A DNA stretch of 8,011 bases, taken from positions 1-8,011 of the forward strand of contig QEUW01000459.1 of the NCBI GenBank assembly GCA_003577005.1. Reading direction: 5' to 3'. Every line of letters begins with the position of its first letter. Position 1 is the stretch's first letter. Origin of the DNA: Chloroflexota bacterium. Lineage in GTDB: Bacteria > Chloroflexota > Anaerolineae > Caldilineales > Caldilineaceae. Under the pieces are notes generated by a model. That model made no database searches and was not told the origin of the DNA. It saw only the letters and a program-made list of their open reading frames with translations. Positions 1-6,920 of the stretch are shown piece after piece. The position numbers were made by a program, and so were the translations under genes.

Positions 1-2991
1 CTTCGTCGGCGATGCCTTGAAGCGCTCTTCCGCCAGCTCGAGCGCCTTGGCCGGTTGACCCAGTTCGACATACCGCCGCTCCAGCCAGCTCCGCAGGACC
101 TGATCGTCCGTGGTGTTCTTCCCTTCGTTCTCCCAGAGGTGGTCGTCCACCAGGGCGATGATGGTTGCCTGCCGTGTGGCATCGCCTCTCCCCAGGACCT
201 CATCGGCAAACGCGGTCAGAGCCTGCGCCGACCGCAAATGCCGCGTTGCCAGGCTCACCGCCTCGTCGATTCGGCCCAGGCGCACCAGTTGGCTGGCGGC
301 AACAGCAACAGAGGTCTCCCCAATCGCCACTTCAGACGGAGCCCTTGCCTCAGTCAAGAGACGCTGCCGTTCCTGACTACCCTGTAAGGCCTCACTCAGT
401 GCATATTCTGCATAAGGAACATAGGGTCGCTCACCCACCACACTCGGTAGCGCAGAAAGACTTTTTTGCACCGCAGTGGCTGGATCGGCCCGCACCAGTT
501 GCAGCGCCTCCTCGGCAAGACGGCCCGAATCTGCGGCCAGCGAACTATCCCGTTGGCGTGCCGCTTCCTGTCGCAGTGCCCAAATAAGTCCGCTACCACC
601 GACGAGAACGGCCATAATTAGGATAGAAAGCAGGATTGTTCGCTGCACACTGCGCGCCCGCGCAGTGACACTTGCTTGCACAAACCGGGTTTCGACATCA
701 TTGAGTAGAGTCGGCTCCTTTGGCACGGCCGTGGTCGGAAAAATGCCCCGTCGAATACGTTGGAACCGGCCAGGCCAGCCGGTTCTGTCATAGTCTTGCG
801 GGGCGAGAACTTGGTGCAACTGCGACAAGCGTGGGTCATTCGTCCACAACGGTGCCTTACCATCCTTTGCGGCAGCATGCTCCCACTCGTACGCCACGAC
901 AGATACACGCCGTTGCACCAAAACTACACTAGCCGCTTCCTTGTACCACTCCAGAAGCTGGCTCCACGTATGCACCAGCCGGTCGTGTGCCGGCTCAATA
1001 TAGACGGTTGACACAACTTTGTCGCTGCTTGTAACTAGCAAACGAGCATCGACAAGTTCTTTAAGCACTGTCGCCACTCGCTGATTCTCTTCACTGGATG
1101 GATACTCTAATTCGTGCCGCATAACACGACGGCGCGTTGCCTCACCTCCCTCAAATGAGACCATCCGCAATGCGACACGGCGCATCGTGTCCCGGTGTGC
1201 GTCATCGCAAAGGTTTTGATAGACCTCTTCTATCCGTCTGCGCAAGGAGCCTGCAACACCCCCAATCTGCTTATAACCCTCCTTTGTGAGCGTGCGATCT
1301 GCTCGTCCTTCCTTGATATAACGGAGATACAATTCGCTTAGCGTAAAAGAGAGAAGAGGGAGCGCTCCTGGGTTTAGCAACACGTCGTTGATCATCGCGT
1401 TGACCAACTCTGGTGAATCAAAGTAGACTGCCTTTTCTGTAGCTGGACCTTCAATCACATCGCGCAGATCGTCTTGCGTCAGTGACGGTATCAAGGTCCG
1501 TGCTTGCTTCCAATAGGGTTTGAGCAGCTCATCATCATCAAAATATGACTCAAAATCCGAACGCAGCGTCACCACCACGTGAAGCGCTCCATTCGCTGCC
1601 TCTATCACTCCAACGAGCGCGGCCAGAAAGTGTTTGCGCTCTAACACTTTAGTCTCGGTCACTAGCTCCTCAAATTGATCGATGACCAGTAGGAGTTTAC
1701 GCGTAGGGTGTGCATCGCACCATTGGCGAATAGTCCTCTGTAAATCAAAATCCTCTGCTTCCGCGTTGAGCGTCTCGGCCACATTCAGTTGATTCAACGC
1801 GGCTGTGAGTCTGTGCAGAGGTTGGCCGGTTGGCCGTATTGGTTCCATCACTTGCCACGTATTCGAGGAATCACCGCGTAACAGAGGCAGCAAGCCAGCC
1901 TTCACAACACTTGATTTGCCCGAGCCCGAGGCCCCTAGCACTGGAATCAACAAATGGGTTTCAACCTGCTCTTTTAACGCTTCAGTCACCTTTTTGCGTC
2001 CAAAGAAGAGGCGCTGATGCTCCTCGTCGTACGAGCTTAGTCCACGCCAGGGATTGTTGGCGGCATCAAGTTGCGGGTCGGATGGAAGAACTGCGTCACG
2101 ATTCGGCACCAAGAAGATATACTCACCGCTTTCGTGACGCGCAAGTGGCCAGAGCCCTGGGGTCTGTAGATGTCTTGCTGTCTCTTCAACCCCAGGCTCG
2201 ATTGCATCACGAAGATAGAGGTAAAGTTTTGTGGCAGTGATGACGTTATCCTGTGCGTCCCTATCGGCCTTTCCCTGTAGAGCCTCTAGCAGAGATGCCG
2301 CAAACGGGGAGTGAAGCCTTTCCTCATATCCGTTTCCCTCGTACATGCTTCTCGCGCCAAGGAGATCGCCGGGGAATACATCGAGTGCCTGCTGGTTATG
2401 TGCAGCAGACGTAAGTACCTGCCACGCCTGCGCACGCAGAAAGCGTGCAAAGCGTTCTTTGTAGAGTATAGGAGAAGTGAGTACCAGGTTACGGGTGGAT
2501 GACCAACGAAAAGCACCCGCAAAACAACAATCGAGGATTAAGAGCAGATGACGGCACGCTAGCGGTTTCAACCAATCATACAACTGTGCCATCCGCAGTT
2601 GGCCCGGTCTTGTCGGGTCATCGACAGACGGGGAAAAGAGGAGGTAGCCGTTGGGACCAGTATCATCATCTTTTGCAATGCCATGCCCAGCGAAGTAAAT
2701 AAGTAACCGATCATCTTTCCCCACTATCTCCGGCAGCCAGCACGTAAAAATCTGCTCAACAACATCGACTGTAACGGAGCGAGTCAGCGACGATGTGTGG
2801 TAGCCATGCAATGACCGCAGCAGACCCGCGATGTCCTCAACATCGTTTACCGGTGTTCGAAGACAAATGCGCTCATTGCCGTACTCAGTCACACCCATGA
2901 GCACCGCAAAGCTATGGCGAAAATCGCCCAATTGCCTTACAGCTTGTGGGTCCGGTCGAATGAATTCACAGCTGGGGCTCTGTGTCATCAT
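1..2991 (-). CDS. Caspase-like protease / nSTAND NTPase / transmembrane / helical-repeat protein, C-terminus outside window
   Basis: An open frame of 997 codons runs from ATG at 2991 to the window edge with no stop. An in-frame TAA two codons upstream fixes the start at or after 2991; a second ATG follows directly. Residues ~25-295 form a caspase (peptidase C14) domain: the His motif is YFAGHG (H103) and the Cys motif is LDCCFAG (C156 likely catalytic). Residues ~313-680 match the nSTAND1 class: NPWRGLSSYDEE entry, FFGR, Walker A GASGSGKSS (353-361), Walker B LLLVIDQFEEL (D438), TLRSDF (475-480), PGALPLL (541-547) and AHDRLVHTW (668-676). A hydrophobic segment at ~785-806 is a probable membrane helix. 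Residues ~820-997 are helical and TPR-like; no WD40 repeats are visible. Known relatives act as STAND-type sensors with a protease effector in conflict or cell-death systems; that role here is inferred. The ligand and protease substrate are unknown. The last ~300 bases are more GC-rich than the rest. Confidence 0.9.
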   Translation of the reverse strand, partial: MMTQSPSCEFIRPDPQAVRQLGDFRHSFAVLMGVTEYGNERICLRTPVNDVEDIAGLLRSLHGYHTSSLTRSVTVDVVEQIFTCWLPEIVGKDDRLLIYFAGHGIAKDDDTGPNGYLLFSPSVDDPTRPGQLRMAQLYDWLKPLACRHLLLILDCCFAGAFRWSSTRNLVLTSPILYKERFARFLRAQAWQVLTSAAHNQQALDVFPGDLLGARSMYEGNGYEERLHSPFAASLLEALQGKADRDAQDNVITATKLYLYLRDAIEPGVEETARHLQTPGLWPLARHESGEYIFLVPNRDAVLPSDPQLDAANNPWRGLSSYDEEHQRLFFGRKKVTEALKEQVETHLLIPVLGASGSGKSSVVKAGLLPLLRGDSSNTWQVMEPIRPTGQPLHRLTAALNQLNVAETLNAEAEDFDLQRTIRQWCDAHPTRKLLLVIDQFEELVTETKVLERKHFLAALVGVIEAANGALHVVVTLRSDFESYFDDDELLKPYWKQARTLIPSLTQDDLRDVIEGPATEKAVYFDSPELVNAMINDVLLNPGALPLLSFTLSELYLRYIKEGRADRTLTKEGYKQIGGVAGSLRRRIEEVYQNLCDDAHRDTMRRVALRMVSFEGGEATRRRVMRHELEYPSSEENQRVATVLKELVDARLLVTSSDKVVSTVYIEPAHDRLVHTWSQLLEWYKEAASVVLVQRRVSVVAYEWEHAAAKDGKAPLWTNDPRLSQLHQVLAPQDYDRTGWPGRFQRIRRGIFPTTAVPKEPTLLNDVETRFVQASVTARARSVQRTILLSILIMAVLVGGSGLIWALRQEAARQRDSSLAADSGRLAEEALQLVRADPATAVQKSLSALPSVVGERPYVPYAEYALSEALQGSQERQRLLTEARAPSEVAIGETSVAVAASQLVRLGRIDEAVSLATRHLRSAQALTAFADEVLGRGDATRQATIIALVDDHLWENEGKNTTDDQVLRSWLERRYVELGQPAKALELAEERFKASPTK

Positions 2992-2998
2992 AGGTTAT

Positions 2999-3146
2999 GC
3001 TACTTTACGTTAATGACTTTGAAAACAGGGCGAACACAAAGGCTTGAAATCAGATGTTGAAGGACAATAGGTTGGAGAGCGTTGAGAGCAACCTGGCGGT
3101 GCCTGGAATGAATTATATCAGTAGTAGCACACTATTGTAAAGTAGC
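2999..3146. repeat. 10-bp inverted repeat bracketing the caspase leader region
   Basis: GCTACTTTAC at 2999-3008 and its exact reverse complement GTAAAGTAGC at 3137-3146. One arm lies just upstream of the caspase start codon, the other overlaps that gene's -35 box. Because the distal arm lies upstream of the predicted transcription start, an RNA stem is unlikely. Paired operator sites for a regulator are possible but unproven; a 10-bp match could also be chance. Confidence 0.4.
3112..3141 (-). promoter_or_regulatory. Sigma70-like promoter of the caspase-STAND gene
   Basis: On the minus strand TTTACA (3141-3136) and a perfect TATAAT (3117-3112) are separated by 18 bases. The predicted start of transcription near 3105 would leave a leader of about 115 bases before the ATG at 2991. 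No strong Shine-Dalgarno sequence precedes that ATG; only AAAG lies nearby. Confidence 0.65.
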
Positions 3147-3317
3147 TTGCAATTGCGACACTTTTGCAGTTGGCTTTTCCTATGTCCGCTGCACTGGTGC
3201 TCCGCCACTTGCCTTCCAGAGTCGACCAGCTAGACCAGGGTCACCGCCTATGTTGCGGAATAACGGGCATTGAGCACCACCCCACGAATCTCGTTCCGAA
3301 ACAATTAGACCTATGAT

Positions 3318-3452
3318 CTGCCGGCATGTTAACAAAACGGCTGCTTTCATCACCGATTGTGCTCCCACCTTCTCACACACCCGCCAGACATGCACATAGG
3401 CCGTCCAGCGGGAGATCACCAGCTCCCTGGCAATCTCCCGCTGCGCCTGGCC
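3318..3452 (-). pseudogene. Decayed, 5'-truncated copy of the LuxR/GerE-type HTH gene found at 5138-5344
   Basis: About 45 codons read GQAQREIARELVISRWTAYV and onward to VCEKVGAQSVMKAAVLL. By hand alignment they match residues 22-65 of the intact protein at 5138-5344 at about 35 of 44 positions. The N-terminal part carrying the LTPREREV signature is absent: upstream, the frame reads LLARPRVGSRIN instead of AWLLAQ. Two recognition-region arginines are tryptophan here (CGG to TGG) and another is glutamine. The frame then runs past the normal end to a stop at 3180. A GTG at 3419 could start a short peptide but would cut the HTH in half. I therefore treat it as a remnant. It is in the same orientation as the intact copy, about 1.8 kb away, with the AbiE operon between them. 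Confidence 0.75.
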
Positions 3453-3528
3453 GTTTATACGAGACCCTACCCGGGGCCGCGCCAGCAGTGAATCAGAAAA
3501 ACTTGGTGTCTATAGGAAACGTTGTCAC

Positions 3529-3558
3529 TTTACAATATCTGCCGACATTTGCTATAAT
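3529..3558 (+). promoter_or_regulatory. Sigma70-like promoter of the AbiEi/AbiEii operon, leaderless
   Basis: TTTACA (3529-3534), an 18-base spacer and a perfect TATAAT (3553-3558). The AbiEi ATG begins at 3565, only six bases after the -10 box, so transcription should start at or next to the A of the start codon. No Shine-Dalgarno sequence is present. This indicates a leaderless mRNA. Confidence 0.7.
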
Positions 3559-3564
3559 ATCTCT

Positions 3565-4161
3565 ATGACTCAGACCGAACAGACGCTCAAGCTCCTGCGC
3601 AAAGAGGGCATCCTGCGCCCGCATGAACTCGCCGCCCATGGCATCTCGCCCATTGCCCTCTACTCGCTACACCGGCAGGGCAAAGTGCTCCGCCTCGGCC
3701 GCGGGCTCTATTCGCTGCCCACGACAGAACTCACCGAACACCATTCCCTGGCCGAAGCCTGCAAACGGGTTCCTCACGCCGTGGTCTGCCTGCTCTCGGC
3801 CCTGCGCTTTCACAACCTGGGCACCCAGAACCCCGCCGAAGTCTGGCTCGCCATCGACCGCAAGGCACGCCGCCCCCAGGTAGAGTACCCCCCCCTGCGC
3901 ATCGTCCGCTTCTCTGGGGCTGCCCTCACCGAGGGTGTCGAAGCACATGAGATCGAAGGGGTTACCGTGCCCATCTACACTGCCGCCAAAACTGTGGCCG
4001 ACTGTTTCAAATATCGCAACAAGATCGGCCTCGACGTAGCCATCGAGGCGCTGCGCGACTGTCTGCACACCAGACGCTGCACCCACCAGGAGCTTTGGCA
4101 CTACGCCCGCATCGGTCGCGTCACCAACGTCATCAGACCCTATCTCGAGGCTCTCACATGA
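3565..4161 (+). CDS. abiEi: AbiEi-family antitoxin (type IV toxin-antitoxin)
   Basis: A 198-residue protein. Residues ~1-55 form a winged-helix N-terminal domain (TLKLLRKEGILRPHELAAHG, then LYSLHRQGKVLRLGRGLYSL), typical of AbiEi-type antitoxins that bind their own promoter. Residues ~56-198 match the AbiEi C-terminal region, with SLAEACKRVPHAVVCLLSAL, WLAIDRKARRP, VPIYTAAKTVADCFKYRNKIG and a helical end. In the characterised family the antitoxin counteracts the nucleotidyltransferase toxin AbiEii without stable binding and represses the operon; the same role is inferred here. Its stop overlaps the toxin start as ATGA, so the two should be translationally coupled. ATG at 3565 is chosen because the conserved wHTH begins at once and the -10 box lies just upstream. 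The symbol is by family similarity only. Confidence 0.9.
   Translation: MTQTEQTLKLLRKEGILRPHELAAHGISPIALYSLHRQGKVLRLGRGLYSLPTTELTEHHSLAEACKRVPHAVVCLLSALRFHNLGTQNPAEVWLAIDRKARRPQVEYPPLRIVRFSGAALTEGVEAHEIEGVTVPIYTAAKTVADCFKYRNKIGLDVAIEALRDCLHTRRCTHQELWHYARIGRVTNVIRPYLEALT
4147..4161 (+). promoter_or_regulatory. Ribosome-binding site and ATGA stop/start overlap of the AbiE pair
   Basis: GAGG at 4147-4150 lies seven bases before ATG at 4158. The ATG overlaps the TGA of the antitoxin gene (4159-4161). This decides the toxin start: the same frame is open back to 4095, but the upstream part merely re-reads antitoxin codons. Confidence 0.8.
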
Positions 4162-5075
4162 CGCGCCAGCACTCCGCCAACCTGCCGGCTTCCGTCCACC
4201 AGCGCCTGCTGACCCTCAGCCGGCAGCGCGGCGAAGAGTTCAACCGGCTGTTGACGCTCTATGCCATCGAACGGCTGCTCTACCGGCTGGCCCAATCACT
4301 CTACGCCGACCGCTTCGTCCTCAAAGGCGCGCTGCTCTTTCTGGTCTGGGCCATCCCCGGCCCTCGCCCCACCCGTGACCTGGACCTGCTCGGCTTTGGC
4401 GATAACTCAGCCGCGGCGCTCACTCACATCTTCCAAACCATCTGCACTCTGCCCGTCAGCGCCGATGGCCTTGTCTTCGATGCCCAGTCGATTCACGTGC
4501 TCGAAATTCGCGAGGATCAGGAGTATCAAGGCCAGCGCGTAGAGTTGGTTGCTCAGCTCGGGCGGGCACGCGTCCCCCTCCAGATCGACATTGGCTTTGG
4601 CGACCTGGTCTCTCCTCCCCCTCGTGAAGCAGACTATCCAGCCTTGCTCGAGTTCCCCTCCCCACGGCTGCGCATCTATTCCATGGAGTCCGTGATCGCT
4701 GAAAAGCTGCACGCCATGGTAATCCTCGACCTAACCAATAGCCGCATGAAAGACTTCTACGACCTGTGGACCCTCTCCCGGCTCTTCCCCTTCACCGGCC
4801 AAACCCTGGCGCAAGCCATTCAAAGCACCTTTGCCCGCCGCCAGACACCCATCCCACCAACCACTCCCACCGCCTTGACACCGACCTTTGCCAACGATCC
4901 CATCAAAATCACCCAATGGCAGGCCTTTCTCAAGCGCAACCGGCTCGAGCTGAGTGGCGCACCATTTACCCAAGTCATCGCCGACCTACAGGCTTTCTTA
5001 TCACCGCCTTTGCAGGCGCTGGCACATCAAACACCATTCACTGCCACTTGGACACCAGCGGGAGCATGGACATAG
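4158..5075 (+). CDS. abiEii: AbiEii-family nucleotidyltransferase toxin
   Basis: A 305-residue protein. The nucleotidyltransferase core shows FVLKGALLFLVW (K57, G58), then RPTRDLDLLG with the metal-binding pair D74/D76, and LQIDIGFGD (D144) as a likely third acidic strand. The family's C-terminal motif follows: ESVIAEKLHAMV (E177, K183) and MKDFYDLW (D199, D202). This is the AbiEii/AbiGii (DUF1814) class. Characterised members transfer nucleotides to RNA (tRNA acceptor ends in mycobacterial relatives) and stall growth; the target here is not deducible. All core motifs are present, so the toxin looks intact. A Pro/Thr-rich segment at ~228-245 is followed by a helical C-terminal region. It is co-transcribed with the antitoxin gene and ends 62 bases before the convergent HTH gene. 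The symbol is by family only. Confidence 0.9.
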   Translation: MTRQHSANLPASVHQRLLTLSRQRGEEFNRLLTLYAIERLLYRLAQSLYADRFVLKGALLFLVWAIPGPRPTRDLDLLGFGDNSAAALTHIFQTICTLPVSADGLVFDAQSIHVLEIREDQEYQGQRVELVAQLGRARVPLQIDIGFGDLVSPPPREADYPALLEFPSPRLRIYSMESVIAEKLHAMVILDLTNSRMKDFYDLWTLSRLFPFTGQTLAQAIQSTFARRQTPIPPTTPTALTPTFANDPIKITQWQAFLKRNRLELSGAPFTQVIADLQAFLSPPLQALAHQTPFTATWTPAGAWT

Positions 5076-5110
5076 GTGTTGCATCTTCTAACCTCTACGT
5101 CCGAACGATG

Positions 5111-5137
5111 AGATGCGCTCTGATCCTGATCGCATCT
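5111..5137. terminator. Possible hairpin between convergent genes
   Basis: AGATGCG (5111-5117) pairs with CGCATCT (5131-5137), a 7-bp stem with a 13-base loop, placed between the stops of the toxin gene (5075) and the HTH gene (5138). No T-run follows on either strand, so it is at best a weak or bidirectional terminator. Confidence 0.25.
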
Positions 5138-5344
5138 TCACGACGATGCTCGCCTGGCCAGCATCACCGCCGCCTCCATAACAGAGCGTGCCCCGACCTT
5201 CTCACACACCCGCCGCACATGCACATACGCCGTCCGCCGCGAAATCACCAGCTCTCTGGCAATCTCCCGCTGCGGCTTGCCCTGCGCCAACAACCACGCC
5301 ACCTCCCGCTCCCGCGGCGTCAGTTGATCCTTGCGACAGCCCAT
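5138..5344 (-). CDS. Stand-alone LuxR C-terminal (GerE-type) helix-turn-helix protein
   Basis: A 68-residue protein that is almost entirely one GerE-type DNA-binding domain: LTPREREVAWLLAQG (8-22), QREIARELVISRRTAYVHV (25-43, including the HTH), and VCEKVGARSVMEAAVML (46-62). No receiver or ligand-binding domain is attached. It should bind DNA; the target is unknown. The ATG at 5344 is preceded by GAGGAG (5358-5353) with an 8-base gap. That site overlaps the TGA of the portal-like gene, so the HTH gene belongs to the phage-like operon. Its position suggests a phage regulator or a small DNA-binding packaging accessory; neither is shown by the sequence. A decayed relative lies at 3318-3452 on the other side of the AbiE pair. 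Confidence 0.85.
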   Translation of the reverse strand: MGCRKDQLTPREREVAWLLAQGKPQREIARELVISRRTAYVHVRRVCEKVGARSVMEAAVMLARRASS

Positions 5345-5352
5345 TTTGCTTA

Positions 5353-5359
5353 CTCCTCA
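5353..5359 (-). promoter_or_regulatory. Ribosome-binding site of the HTH gene overlapping the portal stop
   Basis: Minus-strand TGAGGAG: the TGA (5359-5357) ends the restored portal frame and GAGGAG (5358-5353) is a strong Shine-Dalgarno sequence eight bases before ATG at 5344. The overlap supports both the HTH start and the idea that the portal frame originally ended here. Confidence 0.75.
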
Positions 5360-6906
5360 ATCGACAGCAACTTCAGCCTCACCATCCACCAGCCAGATTG
5401 GCGGCAGATCCAAAGCGGTCTCGTTGGCTGCGGCTAACGCCCCCTCGCCTACGCCAGACCAGACCTGTGGCTGCGCCAGTTCGGCCAGCGTGCCCACCAC
5501 CTTTCGGCGGTGCTCATCGAGCCCGTTCGGCAGCCGTCGCCAGCGCACATCCACCACCGCGTCATCGGCACAAGCCCCTTGTCGATAGGCGGCCACCGCC
5601 AGTTGCACCTCCGGCAGCGATCGCAGCGCCTCCATGTCATCGTGCGTCTCGGTCTTGGCTTCCTCTTCCGAGGTCCATTCCAGGTCCATTCCTCAAACCG
5701 CCCGTCGGCCTCCGCCAGGAAGCGACGGATCTCCTCTTTCGTGGCCAGATGCTCGCCATCCACCTGGCGTGCTGTGTAGAGTGTCTTGCCTAACTCCACA
5801 AACTCCCGCAGGCGAAAGAGATAGTCCCGGTCGCTCACCGCGGGATTGTCAAAGGTGAAATGGACCGTCTGGGGCATGACATAGCGCTGCAACGCCTCCT
5901 GCAGCTTGGGGTGGAAGGTGTTGCTCTCCACCGCCTGCCGCTCCTCGCTCTGCACCTCCGAGCGAGTGCGGTACGCCCGCCCCGCATACTGGCTGGGAAA
6001 CCAGTAGGTCACATCCCGCCCCAGGTTCAGGGCATAGACCTCGTAGATCATCCGCACTCTGGCCTCAAAGTCCTCCAGTGATTCGGGACGCCGGCGCAGA
6101 AAGAGTAGCTCTGCCTGCAGCTCCTCATGCTCGTTGGCCAACACCGCCAGCCGCTTGGCCGCATTGCCTTTCTCATCGATGGCCTTCTCCCGGGCATTCA
6201 TCGCCGCCCCAAACTGCTCATCGCTCGCCCCCTGCAACAGCAGAATCGCATCGACAAAGTCCGGGTCCAGGTTGCCCTGCTCCCAGGCGTTGATCAGCCC
6301 CATCAGCTTCACGTACTCGAGGCAGCGATACAACGCACACTGCCCCCGCCGTCTTGTCGCATCGGTGTCGCCGGGATTGTCCACCAGGTGAAAGAAGTCA
6401 AAGCGGCTCCACGGCTTGCTCTCATAGCGCAGCGGATAGACCTTGTCCCGCACCCACCGGGCCTTGGTGCTGTCCATGTTGTAGAGGGCCGTCACCGGCG
6501 CAAGATCACTTCTCAGCTCCCCCGTCCCCTCATCCACCTCCGGCTCGAACAGATGCACCACCTCGACAAAGCAGCCCATGTTGCGCATGAGATAGCTCTT
6601 GGCACACGTCTCGGCAAAGTGAAACCAGCCTCGCCCGCCATCGGCATTCTCCAGCACAAAGGCCGCCCGCTTCGCCGTCCTGGCCGGCCCGATGATCTTC
6701 CACCCCTGCCCCGCAAAGGCACTGGTCAGCTTGGCGATCATCCCCGGCAGCACCGGGTCGCAGTACAACACCTCCTGCATCCAAGTATCCAGCCCCTGCA
6801 CATCCCCTGCTCTGGGCTGCGCCCGCTCATGCAACGTCCGCCCCAGCTCCACAAACGACGACCACACCGCCCGCCCCTCCGCAAACCGCCCCTGCTTACT
6901 CTCCAT
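5357..6906 (-). pseudogene. Phage portal-like protein, frameshifted by an 11-bp tandem duplication
   Basis: From ATG at 6906 (Shine-Dalgarno AAGGGAG at 6918-6912) the protein reads MESKQGRFAEGRAVWSSFVE onward. Portal-like landmarks are ETCAKSYLMRNMGCFVEVVHL (~99-119), VTALYNMDSTKARWV (~138-152), FDFFHLVDNP (~169-178), RRRGQCALYRCLEYVKLM (~185-202) and VYALNLGRDVTYWFPSQYAG (~290-309). At residue ~408 an 11-bp tandem duplication shifts the frame. The current product would continue in arginine/tryptophan-rich out-of-frame sequence to a stop at 5449 (485 aa). Removing one repeat copy restores a smooth 512-residue frame (FEEWTSEEEAKTETHDD and onward) that ends at TGA 5357-5359. Portal assignment rests on the motif layout, not a search. 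The same frame is open upstream to 6951, but that stretch lies in the repeat element and lacks a ribosome site. The lesion affects only the last fifth, so a truncated product might still fold. Confidence 0.7.
5671..5692. repeat. 11-bp tandem duplication causing the portal frameshift
   Basis: AGGTCCATTCC occurs twice in direct succession (5671-5681 and 5682-5692). Eleven is not a multiple of three. Deleting either copy joins the two halves of the portal-like reading frame exactly. Confidence 0.9.
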
Positions 6907-6911
6907 GCCCG

Positions 6912-6918
6912 CTCCCTT
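6912..6918 (-). promoter_or_regulatory. Ribosome-binding site of the portal-like gene
   Basis: Minus-strand AAGGGAG ends five bases before ATG at 6906. It selects this start over the upstream in-frame codon at 6951, which lies inside the inverted-repeat element. Confidence 0.7.
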
Positions 6919-6920
6919 AT

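Larger units (their letters stand above)
2992..3564. other. 573-bp intergenic region between divergent caspase-STAND and AbiE operons
   Basis: No intact gene is seen. The region holds the caspase promoter, the 10-bp inverted repeat, the decayed HTH copy (about 3318-3452) and the AbiE promoter. Between about 3147 and 3317 I see nothing I can name. On the minus strand the HTH remnant frame runs on to a stop at 3180 through unrelated sequence. A short minus-strand frame near 3240-3300 reads RNEIRGVVLNARYSAT before a stop; it could be a scrap of another gene, but I do not recognise it. Confidence 0.6.

Noticed and set aside
165..587. Plus-strand open frames opposite the caspase-STAND C-terminus
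   Set aside because: The minus strand carries one continuous frame with clear domain structure across 1-2991; the plus-strand products are compositionally biased shadows.
3240..3300. Transposase remnant downstream of the HTH pseudogene
   Set aside because: A 16-residue scrap (RNEIRGVVLNARYSAT) is too short to assign, and no terminal inverted repeats or target duplication were found.
4095..4157. Longer toxin start 21 codons upstream
   Set aside because: The added residues merely re-read antitoxin codons; the GAGG site and ATGA overlap at 4158 give a better start and a normal family length.
4842..4895. Pro/Thr-rich segment in the toxin as an inserted repeat
   Set aside because: The segment reads smoothly in frame, with no nucleotide repeat; it looks like an ordinary linker of this family.
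5449..5670. C-terminal 77 residues of the current portal-like frame as a real domain
   Set aside because: They are Arg/Trp/Cys-rich and follow the 11-bp duplication; the restored frame over the same bases is balanced and ends at a ribosome-site overlap.
5188..5793. A 201-codon plus-strand open frame
   Set aside because: Pro/Arg/Ala-rich low-complexity product antisense to the HTH and portal-like genes; no motif or ribosome site.
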